Source: Bacteroidetes bacterium GWF2_35_48
GTDB lineage: Bacteria; Bacteroidota; Bacteroidia; Bacteroidales; GWF2-35-48
NCBI GenBank assembly: GCA_001769125.1
Contig: MEOG01000007.1
Span: forward strand, 1-49,323
Reading direction: 5' to 3'
DNA: 49,323 bases
Each line of letters opens with the position of its first letter. Within the stretch, counting starts at the first letter, position 1. The notes beneath the pieces are model-generated. The model was not told the DNA's origin. It worked only from the letters and a program-made list of their open reading frames with translations, and did no database searches. This document shows, one piece after another, positions 35,263-45,223 of the stretch. The position numbers and the translations under genes are program-made.

Positions 35263-38070
35263 ATGAAAAACTTTCCTACAAGCCTGATATTATTTCTTTT
35301 TTTATTCAGTAATAGTATTATCAGAGCCCAAACCCCACAGTCTTTCCGCTATCAGGCAATAGTCCGTAATGCAAGCGGAAACGTTTTACAAACCCAAAAT
35401 GTGAGTTTGAAAATATCTTTATTGCAAAGTAGCTCGACTGGAACAGTAGTGTATTCAGAAGAACACACCGCAACAACTAACAGTTTTGGGCTTGTAAATC
35501 TTGAGATAGGAAGTGGCACAAATCAAAGTGGCACTATAGCAAGTATAGATTGGGCGCAAGGTCCTTATTATTTAAAAATAGAATTGGATGCTACTGGAGG
35601 CAGCACTTATGCTGAAATGGGAACAACACAATTGTTGAGTGTTCCTTATGCGCTTTTTGCTGCTTCGGGAACACCAGGTCCACAAGGGCCGCAGGGCGAA
35701 ACAGGGACTGCCGGTCAAGATGGTCAGGATGGACAACCCGGTGCAGATGGTATTGGGATTACAAATAGTTATGTTTTGAATGATAGTTTGTATCTGGTTT
35801 TATCTAATGCTCAGGTATTAAATGCAGGTCATGTGAGAGGAGTGCAGGGAGTTCAGGGTCTTCAGGGAATTCAGGGAGAACAGGGCTTGCCAGGAACAAA
35901 TGGGATTGATGGGATTGATGGAGTATCTGTATTGAATACGTATGTAAACAATGACAGTTTATTTATTACACTATCAAATAATACGACAATCAATGCTGGT
36001 CATGTAAGAGGTTTGCAGGGCTTGCCAGGTACTAATGCAACCATTCATGCAGGTACTGGAATTTCTATATCTAATGATACTCTTTATAACATAAACCCCG
36101 GTAGCGCGATAAATCTAACCGGATCTGGTGCTACAAGTGTTAGTGGAACATATCCTGATATTACGATATCTTCTACTGATAACAATACAGAATATGCAGC
36201 CGGAACAGGTTTAACTCTTGCTGGTACTACATTTAACAGTACATGGACTACCAGTAATACAAATATTTTTAATAATAATACAGGTTTTGTCGGGATAGGC
36301 ACATCGAACCCGCTTTCCTCTCTCCACATTAATGGGTCATTGCGAGTAAATGATGATTCTGAATCGGAAGGTTTTGTTTTAACATCAGATGCTAGTGGTA
36401 ATGCTTCATGGCAGCCTTCATCTATGACATCATCTTCAGGAATTGCTAATTATATACCCAGATTTATTTCTTCAACAGCATTAGATAATTCATTGTTATA
36501 TCAGAATGGTACGAAAATTGGCTTAGGAACAACTACTCCAACAAGTAGATTACAAGTTCAGGCAGATCCTTTAGCTCACGATACGGTTCCTCTTTTTGAA
36601 ATTAAAGATAAAAATGATAAAACAGTTATGGTGGTTTATAACGATAGTATTCATTTTTTCATTAAAGACCCAGGAGGCTCAAAGGCAGAAAACAAAGGAG
36701 CTTTTGCTGTCAGTGGAAAAAATTCTACAAAAAATATTACAAACAATTATTTTCATTTGAATACTGAAAATTTATTTTCTGGTAGTGATGCTGGTAAAAA
36801 ACTTTCTTCTGGGATGAATTACTCTGGGAAACACAATACTTTTATCGGTTACGAAGCAGGATATAACGATACTTCGGGTTATAAAAATTATTTTATCGGG
36901 TACAAGGCAGGGCATTCTACAACGAGTGGATACAGTAATATTTTTATTGGTGATAACAGTGGCTATTCAAATAATGTGGGTTACGGAAATATTTTTTTTG
37001 GTGACAGCAGTGGATTTTCAAATACAATTGGTCGGCAAAATGTATTCATTGGTTATAAAGCAGGTTTTTCAAATGTAGGATTATCTTTTGCGAGTAGTTG
37101 GGGCGCATATAATGTATTTATAGGTTATATGGCGGGTTATTCAAATGTTGTTGGATGGGGAAATGCTGCGAATGGATACAAGGCTCTTTATTCAAATACT
37201 GCAAATTTTAATGTTGCCAACGGGTGTGAAGCCCTCTATTCAAATACTTCAGGATATAATAATGTTGCCAATGGCTATTATGCTCTTAATAAAAATACTA
37301 CTGGTTTTGATAATGTTGCCAATGGATCAGGATCTCTTTCTAATAATACTATCGGAAACTATAATGTCGCAAATGGGAAATATGCGCTTTCTTTTAATAC
37401 AACAGGTAGCTCAAATGTTGCTACAGGACATGCTGCTCTTATGCAAAATACAATAGGAGGTAATAATCTTGCAATCGGAAATTATGCTTTTTTTGCAGGG
37501 GCTGATTATTCAAATTCATCTGCTATTGGCGCAAATACTGTTATGACACAAAGCAACAAAGTTCGTATTGGCGATGTAAATGTTACGGTAATAGAAGGAC
37601 AGGTTGCTTATACTTTTCCTTCAGATGGAAGATTTAAAAAGAACATTACTGAAGAAGTAAAAGGGCTAGATTTTATAACACTTTTGCGACCTATTGTTTA
37701 CAATTTTGATACAAAAGCTTTTGATGAATTTCTGATGAAAGATATGCCTGATAGTATAAAGTTTACAAAGCTGTCAAAAAATGATTATTCTGAATCCTAT
37801 TCAATACGACAGAGTGGTTTTATCGCGCAGGAAGTAGTTGAGGCTGCGAAAAAATCGGGTTATGATTTTAATGGAATTCATAAGCCTGTAAGTGATAAAG
37901 ACAATTATAGCGTTGCATATTCTTTGTTTACAATTCCATTAGTAAGAGCCGTACAAGAGTTGAATGATATAAACATTGATCTTCAAAAAAAATTAGAATT
38001 ACAAGAAATAAAAAATGAAGACTTGCAAAGACGAATAGAAGATATTGAAAAGCTGATAATGACTAAATAA
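35263..38070 (+). CDS. Collagen-like / beta-roll fibre protein with S74 chaperone domain (935 aa)
   Basis: The signal peptide ends near residue 22 (IIRAQ). Residues 24-135 are an N-terminal domain shared with the next two genes ('PQSFRYQAIVRNASG... QLLSVPYALFAASG'). Collagen-like Gly-X-Y runs follow ('GPQGPQGETG'), separated by a 'YVxNDSLYLxLSNxxxxNAGHVRG' module. Then comes a 'NVGIGTSNPLSSLHING' fibre segment. A beta-roll at about 523-756 has repeats such as 'NTFIGYEAGYNDTSGYK' and 'NVANGYYALNKNTTG'. The C-terminus is a peptidase S74 domain with Ser787 and Lys792 in SDGRFK, the autocleavage dyad spacing known from endosialidase chaperones, and a terminal coiled coil. Such proteins normally assemble as trimers. 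It carries no T9SS domain, so export beyond the periplasm is unexplained. Function: probable surface fibre. Confidence 0.88.
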   Translation: MKNFPTSLILFLFLFSNSIIRAQTPQSFRYQAIVRNASGNVLQTQNVSLKISLLQSSSTGTVVYSEEHTATTNSFGLVNLEIGSGTNQSGTIASIDWAQGPYYLKIELDATGGSTYAEMGTTQLLSVPYALFAASGTPGPQGPQGETGTAGQDGQDGQPGADGIGITNSYVLNDSLYLVLSNAQVLNAGHVRGVQGVQGLQGIQGEQGLPGTNGIDGIDGVSVLNTYVNNDSLFITLSNNTTINAGHVRGLQGLPGTNATIHAGTGISISNDTLYNINPGSAINLTGSGATSVSGTYPDITISSTDNNTEYAAGTGLTLAGTTFNSTWTTSNTNIFNNNTGFVGIGTSNPLSSLHINGSLRVNDDSESEGFVLTSDASGNASWQPSSMTSSSGIANYIPRFISSTALDNSLLYQNGTKIGLGTTTPTSRLQVQADPLAHDTVPLFEIKDKNDKTVMVVYNDSIHFFIKDPGGSKAENKGAFAVSGKNSTKNITNNYFHLNTENLFSGSDAGKKLSSGMNYSGKHNTFIGYEAGYNDTSGYKNYFIGYKAGHSTTSGYSNIFIGDNSGYSNNVGYGNIFFGDSSGFSNTIGRQNVFIGYKAGFSNVGLSFASSWGAYNVFIGYMAGYSNVVGWGNAANGYKALYSNTANFNVANGCEALYSNTSGYNNVANGYYALNKNTTGFDNVANGSGSLSNNTIGNYNVANGKYALSFNTTGSSNVATGHAALMQNTIGGNNLAIGNYAFFAGADYSNSSAIGANTVMTQSNKVRIGDVNVTVIEGQVAYTFPSDGRFKKNITEEVKGLDFITLLRPIVYNFDTKAFDEFLMKDMPDSIKFTKLSKNDYSESYSIRQSGFIAQEVVEAAKKSGYDFNGIHKPVSDKDNYSVAYSLFTIPLVRAVQELNDINIDLQKKLELQEIKNEDLQRRIEDIEKLIMTK

Positions 38071-38327
38071 CTGAACTTTCGCATGAAAAGAACTATTTTT
38101 TTTGTAATTTGAAACAATTGTTAACATTAATCCATGCAAAAGATACTTCGACTGTTCATCACTGCGGCGATTTACTCACTTCGGCAAGCTTGTTTAGGCA
38201 AGCTCAACACAAAGCAGTGCATCGCAGTGCATCGCTAAACAGGGTTCTAAAATATCATCAAATTTGCAATCGCTCAGCATAACTGAATCTATGCAGCTTT
38301 GTTTGCAAACCTGTCAAGTTTCAGTAT

Positions 38328-38486
38328 ATATTACGGTGCTCTGCACCTTGGTTTTTCTATAGTCTTTTATATTTTACAAATATTTTGCGGCTCTGCCGCT
38401 GCATTCTAAATATAGCAGCAGAGCTGCGACAACATTTGTAGCAGCGATAGCTGCGTTGTTTATAAAGGTGCAGCGCACCGTAATAT
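38328..38486. repeat. 159-bp nested palindrome containing five mini-hairpins
   Basis: The outer arms 38328-38348 and 38466-38486 pair at 20 of 21 positions. Inside are five short G+C hairpins with 3-4 nt loops: GGTGC(TCT)GCACC at 38335, GCGGC(TCT)GCCGC at 38387, GCAGC(AGA)GCTGC at 38415, GCAGC(GATA)GCTGC at 38441 and GGTGC(AGC)GCACC at 38467. The first and fifth, and the second and third, also resemble each other's complements. It looks like a mobile or dispersed palindromic element, or a structured RNA. No flanking target duplication was recognised. Confidence 0.7.
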
Positions 38487-38719
38487 TATTTTTTTGATTT
38501 CAGTCCTAATTTTTCATGAAAATAGAAAAAGCAAAAAATATTTTATTATTTTCTTGAAAATGGCTGTTGATATCATTTTTCAGCGAATTCATTTATGCGA
38601 TTTTGAGTAAATAATAGTATTGTCGGTAATGTTTTTCAAAAGCGTAATCGCCACTGCGGTGGAGACGATAATGACTGGGCATGGTATTGCGGAATATTTA
38701 AAAAAATTATTTAACCTTT

Positions 38720-38777
38720 ATGGGTAAAAACCCCCATATATTTATATTTTTATTTGTCATCTTATTTTTTAATTTTG
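38720..38777 (+). promoter_or_regulatory. Promoter and operator-like palindrome of the 2106-residue fibre gene
   Basis: ATGGGTAAAAACCCCCAT (38720-38737) is the imperfect counterpart of the palindrome before the 935-residue gene. The -7 box TAATTTTG (38770-38777) follows 32 nt later and lies 23 nt before the ATG. The flanking sequence (TTATTTTTTAATTTTGTGCTA) is shared with the 35230 promoter. Confidence 0.62.
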
Positions 38778-38800
38778 TGCTATAATAAAAAATTTGAATT

Positions 38801-41800
38801 ATGAAAAATTTACTTGCAAGCTTGATTTTACTACTATTTTTATTCAGTAACAGTATTCTCAACGCACAATCCCCCCAGTCTTTCCGCTATCAGGCAGTAG
38901 TGCGCAATGCAAGCGGTAATGTTCTGCAAACGCAAAATGTGAGTTTGAAAATCTCCTTGTTGCAAAGTAGTTCAACAGGAACAGTTGTATATTCAGAAGA
39001 ACATACTGCAACCACGAATACTTTCGGGTTGGTAAATCTTGAGATAGGAAATGGAGTGAACCAGACTGGTTCTTTTACTACGGTAGACTGGTCGAATGGA
39101 CCGTATTATATAAAGATAGAGTTGGATGCAACAGGAGGTAGCATTTTTACAGAAATGGGCACAACTCAATTATTAAGTGTTCCGTATGCGCTTTATGCAG
39201 CATCAGGTACTCCCGGACCGCAAGGACCGCAGGGAGAACAAGGTCTGGCAGGACAGAACGGACAAGATGGTCAATCCGGCGCAGATGGAATCGGTATCAC
39301 GAGCAGTTATGTTCAGAATGACAGCTTGTATCTTGTTTTGTCCAATGCTCAGGTTTTGAATGCAGGTCATGTCAGAGGCGCACAGGGTATTCAAGGACTT
39401 CAAGGAGTACAGGGATTACAAGGCGATCAGGGCGAACAAGGCTTACCCGGTACAAATGGAACAGATGGAGCAAATGGGATTAATGGGATTGATGGGATAT
39501 CTGTTTCAAATACGTATGTAAACAACGATAGTCTATACATAACTTTCTCAGATAACACAACTATTAATGCGGGTCATGTAAGAGGGGCGCAAGGAGTTCA
39601 AGGAATTCAGGGTGAAATAGGAAATACAGGACCAATGGGACCAATAGGGCCTCAGGGTGCTGCAGGTACAGGTTTGACAAATCGTGGTACGTGGATAACA
39701 GGTACAGAGTACAATCCGAGCGATTATGTTTTTGATCAATCTACAGACAATCCATTGGTTAATTCTATGTGGATATGCCAGACAACTTCTCCATTCACAT
39801 CCAGTACAAACCCGTATCTTGATGCTACAAATTGGATCGAATTCCAGGCACCTGCAGGTCAGGATGGCTTATCAATAGTATGGTTGGGTTCATTCACAGA
39901 AGCTCCCCTTTCTCCAAATACAAATGAGGCGTATTATAATTCAACTGAAAAAAAATCATATATCTGGAATGGTACAAGCTGGGAAATTTTATCACAGGAT
40001 GGAGCAGATGGAATTCAGGGTTCACAGGGGATACAAGGTTTGCAGGGGATTCAGGGAGAACAGGGACTTCAGGGAGAACAAGGAGTTGCCGGAACTAATG
40101 GAACAAATGGAACGAATGGGGCAAATGGGGTATCTGTAATATGGCTCGGATCATTAGCCACTGCACCTGCATCTCCCGTATTAAATCAAGGATATTATAA
40201 CACTACCGATAAGAAATCATATATTTATAATGGCACAGGATGGCAAATTATTACTCAGGACGGACTTGACGGAGCACAAGGGATACAGGGCATCCAGGGA
40301 TTACCCGGAACAAATGGTTTGTCTTTAGTATGGCTGGGTTCCCTTTCTTCTGCCCCTCCCACTCCTTCTGAAGATCAGGCATATTACAACACTACCAATC
40401 ACATATCCTACATTTTTGACGGTGAGATGTGGAACATCATGGCTATTGACGGTGTTCAGGGGCCTGCGGGGCAAAATGGTATTTCTGTTACATGGTTGGG
40501 TTCATTCCTTACTGTACCTGCTACTCCATCAGAAAATGATGCATATTACAATATCACAGAAAAAAAATCTTTTATTTTCGATGGCAATACCTGGCAAGTA
40601 TTTTCTCAGGATGGAGCAGATGGTGCGCAAGGACCACAGGGGATTCAAGGTATCCAGGGAGGCCAGGGAATTCAGGGTTCAGCAGGAGTTGATGGAATCT
40701 CAATATCATGGCTGGGCACATTTGCATCAGTGCCGACAAGTGCATCTTTAAATCAGGCATACTATAACAGCACAGACAAGACATCGTTTATCTATGATGG
40801 CAATACTTGGCAGATAATGACTCAGGATGGTGCAACAGGTGCAACAGGAGCCACAGGATTACAAGGTCCGGCAGGAAATAATGGCGCCACCGTTTTAAAT
40901 GGAACAACAGATCCTACAGACACAGATGGAGCAGATAGTGATTATTATATTAACACAACTACTCATTTTATTTTTGGTCCAAAAATAGATGGATACTGGG
41001 AAGCAGGAACTTCACTTATAGGTCCCCAGGGAATAGCAGGAACAAATGGAACAAATGGTTATTCAGTTTTGAACGGGACAGGAAATCCTACATCACAAGG
41101 TGTTAATGGTGATTTTTATATCAATACGGCTACAAACATGATTTTTGGTCCAAAAACAGGAGGAGTATGGGGTACAGGCATTTCACTTGTAGGTACACAG
41201 GGGATTCAGGGTCCACAGGGTCCTGCCGGCACAGGATTAACCAATCGCGGTAACTGGGTAACAGGAACTACGTATGATCCCAGTGATTACGTGTTCGACC
41301 GTTCCTCAATTGATCCTTTTATTAATTCAATGTGGATATCTCAAAACGCTGGTTCTTTTGTTTCCAACACGCAACCTTATCTTGATGCAGTAAACTGGAT
41401 AGAATTTCAGGCGCCACAAGGTGAGCAGGGTACAGCAGGTATTAATGGTCTTGATGGTAAAACAGTTCTTAATGGAACAGTAGACCCTACAACGGAAGGA
41501 TTAAATGGTGATTTTTATATTAACACAGCAACCAATATGCTTTTTGGTCCTAAAACAGGCGGGGTCTGGGGTACAGGAATTTCATTAGTTGGACCTGCGG
41601 GGACTTATACGCAAGGTACTGGAATCACGTTAAGTTCTGGAATTATTAGTGCAAATTTTGGCACTACATTAGGAACAGTAGCGCAGGGAAATCACACGCA
41701 TTCACAGTTACATAATCAGTCGCACGCTATTACATCTGCTTCTGATCATACTGCAAATAACTGGAAATTGTTTTATTCAAATGGCAGCGGACAAGTGTCA

Positions 41801-44800
41801 GAGCTTTCATTGGGCGTATCGGGTCAGGTTCTTTCTTCTGCTGGAGCAACGTCTGTTCCAACATGGATTAGTCCTACAACAGGGTCTGTAACGAGTGTAG
41901 CCTTATCAATGCCTTCAATATTTACGGTTACAGGCTCCCCGGTTACTTCTACAGGCACTTTGGCTGCTACATTAGCATCGCAGGCAGCCAATACTGTTTT
42001 TGCAGCACCGAATGGTACAGCAGGAACTCCTTCATTCAGAATACTGGCAGCAGAAGATATTCCGACTCACAATAACACATGGAGTACCATTACTTTTACT
42101 CCTACTACAATTTCTGGTTATGGAATAACAGATGCGGTATCAACGAGTCGTTCACTTACAATAAGCGGAACAGCAAACCAAATTTCTCTTTCTGCCGGTG
42201 CACAAACCCTTGCTGCAGACAGAACATGGACAGTAAGTCTTGCAAATAACCCAATTTTACCGGGTACAGCATCTTTAACCTTCACTAAAGGAACTACAGC
42301 GCAAAGACCAGGAACAGCCTCAAATGGCATGACCCGATATAATTCAGAAACAAATAAATTTGAATTTTATGAAAATGGAATGTGGGTAAACTTTGTAAAT
42401 AACACAAGTGGGATTACAGGAACTGGTCTTGAAAATTACATTCCAAAATTTGATGCTACTTTATCCTTAGATACGTCTTTAATGTATCAGAATGGAAAAA
42501 AGATTGGAGTGGGAACCACAACTCCTTCTGGACGATTTCAAATACAACAGGATGCAGCAGCAGCAGACATAGAGCCGATTTTTGAAATTAAAGACAAACT
42601 AGGGCATTCAGTAATGATTGTATATAAAGACAGTGTTCATTTTTGGGTAAAAGATGAAAATGGATCCAAAGCTGAAAATAAGGGAGCTTTTGCTGTGAGT
42701 GGAAAAAATTCTACAAAATCTTTTACAAGCAATTATTTTAACCTTAATTCTGAAAATTTATTATCAGGAAAAGATGCCGGATTCAGGTTGTCCTCTCCTG
42801 TGAATTATTCCGGTACCAGCAATACATTTCTTGGTTATGAATCTGGTTACAATGATACTTCCGGATATAAAAATACATTTTTAGGTTACAGATCAGGCTA
42901 TTCAAATACTTCGGGTTATAGCAATATTTTTATTGGAGACAGCGCAGGTTATACTAATTCTGATGGTTATAAAAATGTGGCAATTGGAAATCAAAGTGGA
43001 AAATCGAATGTTAGTGGAGATTTTAATGTTTTTCTTGGCTATAATTCAGGTGCAAGTAATACTGCAAACAATAATGTTTTTTTAGGATACGAAAGTGGTA
43101 AAAGCAATACAAGCGGAACAAATAATGTGTTCATCGGAAACAGTACAGGTTTTTCAAATATTAATGGAAATGCAAATGTTTTTCTGGGATTAAATGCTGG
43201 CTACTTAAGTACAACGGGTGATTACAACGTATTCCTTGGTTATTGGGCAGGTTATTCAAATACTGCAAGCCGCAATTCCTTCATAGGTTATGAGGCGGGA
43301 AAAGTCAATTCCACAGGCGGTAACAATATTTTTATGGGCTATCAGGCTGGATTAGATAATACAAGCGGTGCTAGCAATATTTTTATTGGGAATCGTGCTG
43401 GTTACAATAATGTAGATGGACCCAATAACGTATTTCTGGGATATTACGCAGGTTATAATAATATATCAGGTGCCAGCAATGTATTTCTTGGTTATTACGC
43501 AGGTTATACAAATATTGCCAGTTACAATGTATTTTTAGGTTACTATGCAGGAAGGAATAATTCGTCAGGTACTAATAATGCATTTATGGGTTATCAGGCA
43601 GGGAGAAGCAATTCTACGGGATCAAGCAATGTTATGATTGGAGATAATGCGGGTTATACAAATACAACCGCTGCAAATAATGTTTTTCTGGGGTATTATG
43701 CTGGTTACACAAATAATGCAAGTTCTAATGTTTTTTTAGGTTATGAAGCAGGAAGATTAACAACAACGGGAGGGAATAATGCTTTCATGGGAAATATGGC
43801 AGGAAGAAGCAATACAACAGGAGCTAGCAATGTATTTATTGGCGATAATGCGGGATATACAAATTCAACAGGTGTTAATAATGTTTTTTTAGGGTATTAT
43901 GCCGGGTATACAAGCAATGCAAGTAATAATGTTTTTCTTGGTTATGAAGCAGGCAGGGGAGTTAGCGCAACAGGAACGAACAATACATTTATTGGCTTTA
44001 GATCAGGCAAAGGACTTACATCGGGTTCTTATAACGTATTTTTAGGTGACAGTACAGGACTTCTTAATACTACCGGTTATAGCAATGTGTTTATTGGCGA
44101 TAATGCCGGTAGCGCGAATTCAACCGGTTACCGAAATGTCTTTCTTGGAAATAACGCAGGTTCATCAAATAATACAGGTTACAGAAATATTTTTATTGGA
44201 GAGAATGCAGGTGTTTTAAATACGAGTGGCAGGTCAAATGTTGTGGTTGGGGATAATTCAGGTATAAAAATATCTACAGGAACGTATAATGTAGTTATTG
44301 GACCTAGTGCTGGATCTGCTTTGACAGCAGCAACTGGAAATGTTGCTGTTGGATATCTGGCATTAAATTCGGCTACTTATCAGATATATAATACTGCTGT
44401 TGGTTATGGTGCAATGAAAAATAGTATTGGTAGTGCAAATTGTGCCTTTGGGTTTGATGCTTTGTATAATAACACAACCGGGAGTGACAATACCGCATTT
44501 GGTGTTTATGCTCTTCAGAATCAAACTACAGGCAGTTTTAATACGGCTATTGGCTATGGTGCATTCACTACATCATCAAATTATACTAATTCAACTGCAA
44601 TAGGGTCTAATACCACTATGGCAGGAAGCAACCGTGTACGATTGGGAGCCTCAGATGTGACAAGCATTGGAGGTTATGTTGGGTGGACAACTGTTTCTGA
44701 TGCTCGTTTCAAAAAAGATATTACTGAAAATGTTCCAGGACTTGATTTTATTTTAGAACTTAAACCTGTTACTTATCATTTAGATGTTGGTAAAATCAAT

Positions 44801-45121
44801 GAATTCAATCAAATTCCTGACTCCATGCGGAGAAAGGATGCCGAAAAATTGAAGGAAGATATTCTGCAAACAGGTTTTATTGCACAGGATGTTGAAAGCG
44901 CAGCACAGAAGCTTGGGTTTGATTTTAGCGGAATTGAAAAACCTCAAAATGAAAAAGACCATTACGGTTTGCGTTACGCCGAATTCACAGTTCCACTTGT
45001 TAAAGGTATGCAGGAACAACAAAAAATGATAGAGGATCTAAAAAAGCTTCTTGAACAGCAACTGAAAATTAATGAAGATTTACAGAAAAGAATAGATGCT
45101 TTAGAGCAACAGAATAAATAA
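38801..45121 (+). CDS. Long collagen-like / beta-roll fibre protein with S74 chaperone domain (2106 aa)
   Basis: Signal peptide and N-terminal domain (to about residue 135) are near-copies of those of the 935-residue gene. A long shaft follows. Gly-X-Y runs ('GIQGLQGVQGLQG') are interspersed with two CBM5/12-like modules (about 289-350 and 810-870: 'RGTWITGTEYNPSDYVFD'). There are five 'WLGSxxxxPxxPxxNxAYYNxTxKKSYIxxGxxWxI' modules (from about 358) and three 'VLNGTxxPT... GDFYINTATNMIFGPK' modules. After a 'NHTHSQLHNQSH' segment typical of tail-fibre-like proteins, a beta-roll of about 35 'NVFLGYYAGYTN' rungs spans about 1341-1934. The C-terminus is an S74 domain with Ser1966 and Lys1971 (SDARFK) and a coiled coil. 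Probably a trimeric surface fibre with glycan-binding side modules; binding is inferred. Transcription probably ends at the hairpin at 45139-45192. Confidence 0.88.
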   Translation: MKNLLASLILLLFLFSNSILNAQSPQSFRYQAVVRNASGNVLQTQNVSLKISLLQSSSTGTVVYSEEHTATTNTFGLVNLEIGNGVNQTGSFTTVDWSNGPYYIKIELDATGGSIFTEMGTTQLLSVPYALYAASGTPGPQGPQGEQGLAGQNGQDGQSGADGIGITSSYVQNDSLYLVLSNAQVLNAGHVRGAQGIQGLQGVQGLQGDQGEQGLPGTNGTDGANGINGIDGISVSNTYVNNDSLYITFSDNTTINAGHVRGAQGVQGIQGEIGNTGPMGPIGPQGAAGTGLTNRGTWITGTEYNPSDYVFDQSTDNPLVNSMWICQTTSPFTSSTNPYLDATNWIEFQAPAGQDGLSIVWLGSFTEAPLSPNTNEAYYNSTEKKSYIWNGTSWEILSQDGADGIQGSQGIQGLQGIQGEQGLQGEQGVAGTNGTNGTNGANGVSVIWLGSLATAPASPVLNQGYYNTTDKKSYIYNGTGWQIITQDGLDGAQGIQGIQGLPGTNGLSLVWLGSLSSAPPTPSEDQAYYNTTNHISYIFDGEMWNIMAIDGVQGPAGQNGISVTWLGSFLTVPATPSENDAYYNITEKKSFIFDGNTWQVFSQDGADGAQGPQGIQGIQGGQGIQGSAGVDGISISWLGTFASVPTSASLNQAYYNSTDKTSFIYDGNTWQIMTQDGATGATGATGLQGPAGNNGATVLNGTTDPTDTDGADSDYYINTTTHFIFGPKIDGYWEAGTSLIGPQGIAGTNGTNGYSVLNGTGNPTSQGVNGDFYINTATNMIFGPKTGGVWGTGISLVGTQGIQGPQGPAGTGLTNRGNWVTGTTYDPSDYVFDRSSIDPFINSMWISQNAGSFVSNTQPYLDAVNWIEFQAPQGEQGTAGINGLDGKTVLNGTVDPTTEGLNGDFYINTATNMLFGPKTGGVWGTGISLVGPAGTYTQGTGITLSSGIISANFGTTLGTVAQGNHTHSQLHNQSHAITSASDHTANNWKLFYSNGSGQVSELSLGVSGQVLSSAGATSVPTWISPTTGSVTSVALSMPSIFTVTGSPVTSTGTLAATLASQAANTVFAAPNGTAGTPSFRILAAEDIPTHNNTWSTITFTPTTISGYGITDAVSTSRSLTISGTANQISLSAGAQTLAADRTWTVSLANNPILPGTASLTFTKGTTAQRPGTASNGMTRYNSETNKFEFYENGMWVNFVNNTSGITGTGLENYIPKFDATLSLDTSLMYQNGKKIGVGTTTPSGRFQIQQDAAAADIEPIFEIKDKLGHSVMIVYKDSVHFWVKDENGSKAENKGAFAVSGKNSTKSFTSNYFNLNSENLLSGKDAGFRLSSPVNYSGTSNTFLGYESGYNDTSGYKNTFLGYRSGYSNTSGYSNIFIGDSAGYTNSDGYKNVAIGNQSGKSNVSGDFNVFLGYNSGASNTANNNVFLGYESGKSNTSGTNNVFIGNSTGFSNINGNANVFLGLNAGYLSTTGDYNVFLGYWAGYSNTASRNSFIGYEAGKVNSTGGNNIFMGYQAGLDNTSGASNIFIGNRAGYNNVDGPNNVFLGYYAGYNNISGASNVFLGYYAGYTNIASYNVFLGYYAGRNNSSGTNNAFMGYQAGRSNSTGSSNVMIGDNAGYTNTTAANNVFLGYYAGYTNNASSNVFLGYEAGRLTTTGGNNAFMGNMAGRSNTTGASNVFIGDNAGYTNSTGVNNVFLGYYAGYTSNASNNVFLGYEAGRGVSATGTNNTFIGFRSGKGLTSGSYNVFLGDSTGLLNTTGYSNVFIGDNAGSANSTGYRNVFLGNNAGSSNNTGYRNIFIGENAGVLNTSGRSNVVVGDNSGIKISTGTYNVVIGPSAGSALTAATGNVAVGYLALNSATYQIYNTAVGYGAMKNSIGSANCAFGFDALYNNTTGSDNTAFGVYALQNQTTGSFNTAIGYGAFTTSSNYTNSTAIGSNTTMAGSNRVRLGASDVTSIGGYVGWTTVSDARFKKDITENVPGLDFILELKPVTYHLDVGKINEFNQIPDSMRRKDAEKLKEDILQTGFIAQDVESAAQKLGFDFSGIEKPQNEKDHYGLRYAEFTVPLVKGMQEQQKMIEDLKKLLEQQLKINEDLQKRIDALEQQNK

Positions 45122-45138
45122 ATGAAATTTGAAATTCG

Positions 45139-45192
45139 AAACCGCAAACAAGTAAAAAATATCTATGAGAATTCTTTACTTGTTTGCGGTTT
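45139..45192 (+). terminator. Intrinsic terminator after the 2106-residue gene
   Basis: AAACCGCAAACAAGTAAA (45139-45156) pairs perfectly with 45175-45192 (18 bp, 18-nt loop). A T-rich tract (TTTTTATTTTT) follows directly. It starts 18 bp past the stop codon. Confidence 0.85.
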
Positions 45193-45193
45193 T

Positions 45194-45201
45194 TATTTTT
45201 G
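45194..45201 (+). promoter_or_regulatory. -7 promoter element of the 1247-residue gene
   Basis: TATTTTTG fits TAnnTTTG and lies 22 nt before the ATG at 45224. It overlaps the T-tract of the preceding terminator. No well-spaced -33 TTG is seen, so this may be a weak promoter. The ATGGGTA palindrome of the other two fibre genes is missing here. Confidence 0.45.
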
Positions 45202-45223
45202 TAAAATACTAAAAATTAAAAAC

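Larger units (their letters stand above)
38071..38800. other. 730-bp intergenic region with multi-hairpin palindrome and short repeats
   Basis: No credible gene. Contents from left to right: a T8 run without a hairpin (38096-38103); short direct repeats GGCAAGCT (38183, 38197) and GCAGTGCATC in tandem (38214-38233); the palindromic element at 38328-38486; A/T-rich sequence; and the promoter of the 2106-residue gene. The repeat-rich look suggests dispersed intergenic elements inserted between the two paralogous genes. Confidence 0.7.

Noticed and set aside
36830-37530. CRISPR-like short repeats
   Set aside because: The periodicity of about 50-60 bp is protein-coding beta-roll repetition in one long frame; repeats are not identical and there are no spacers of constant size.
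45122-45223. 34-residue N-terminal extension of the third fibre protein
   Set aside because: It overlaps an 18-bp terminator stem and a -7 promoter box, and would bury the signal peptide; the ATG at 45224 fits better.
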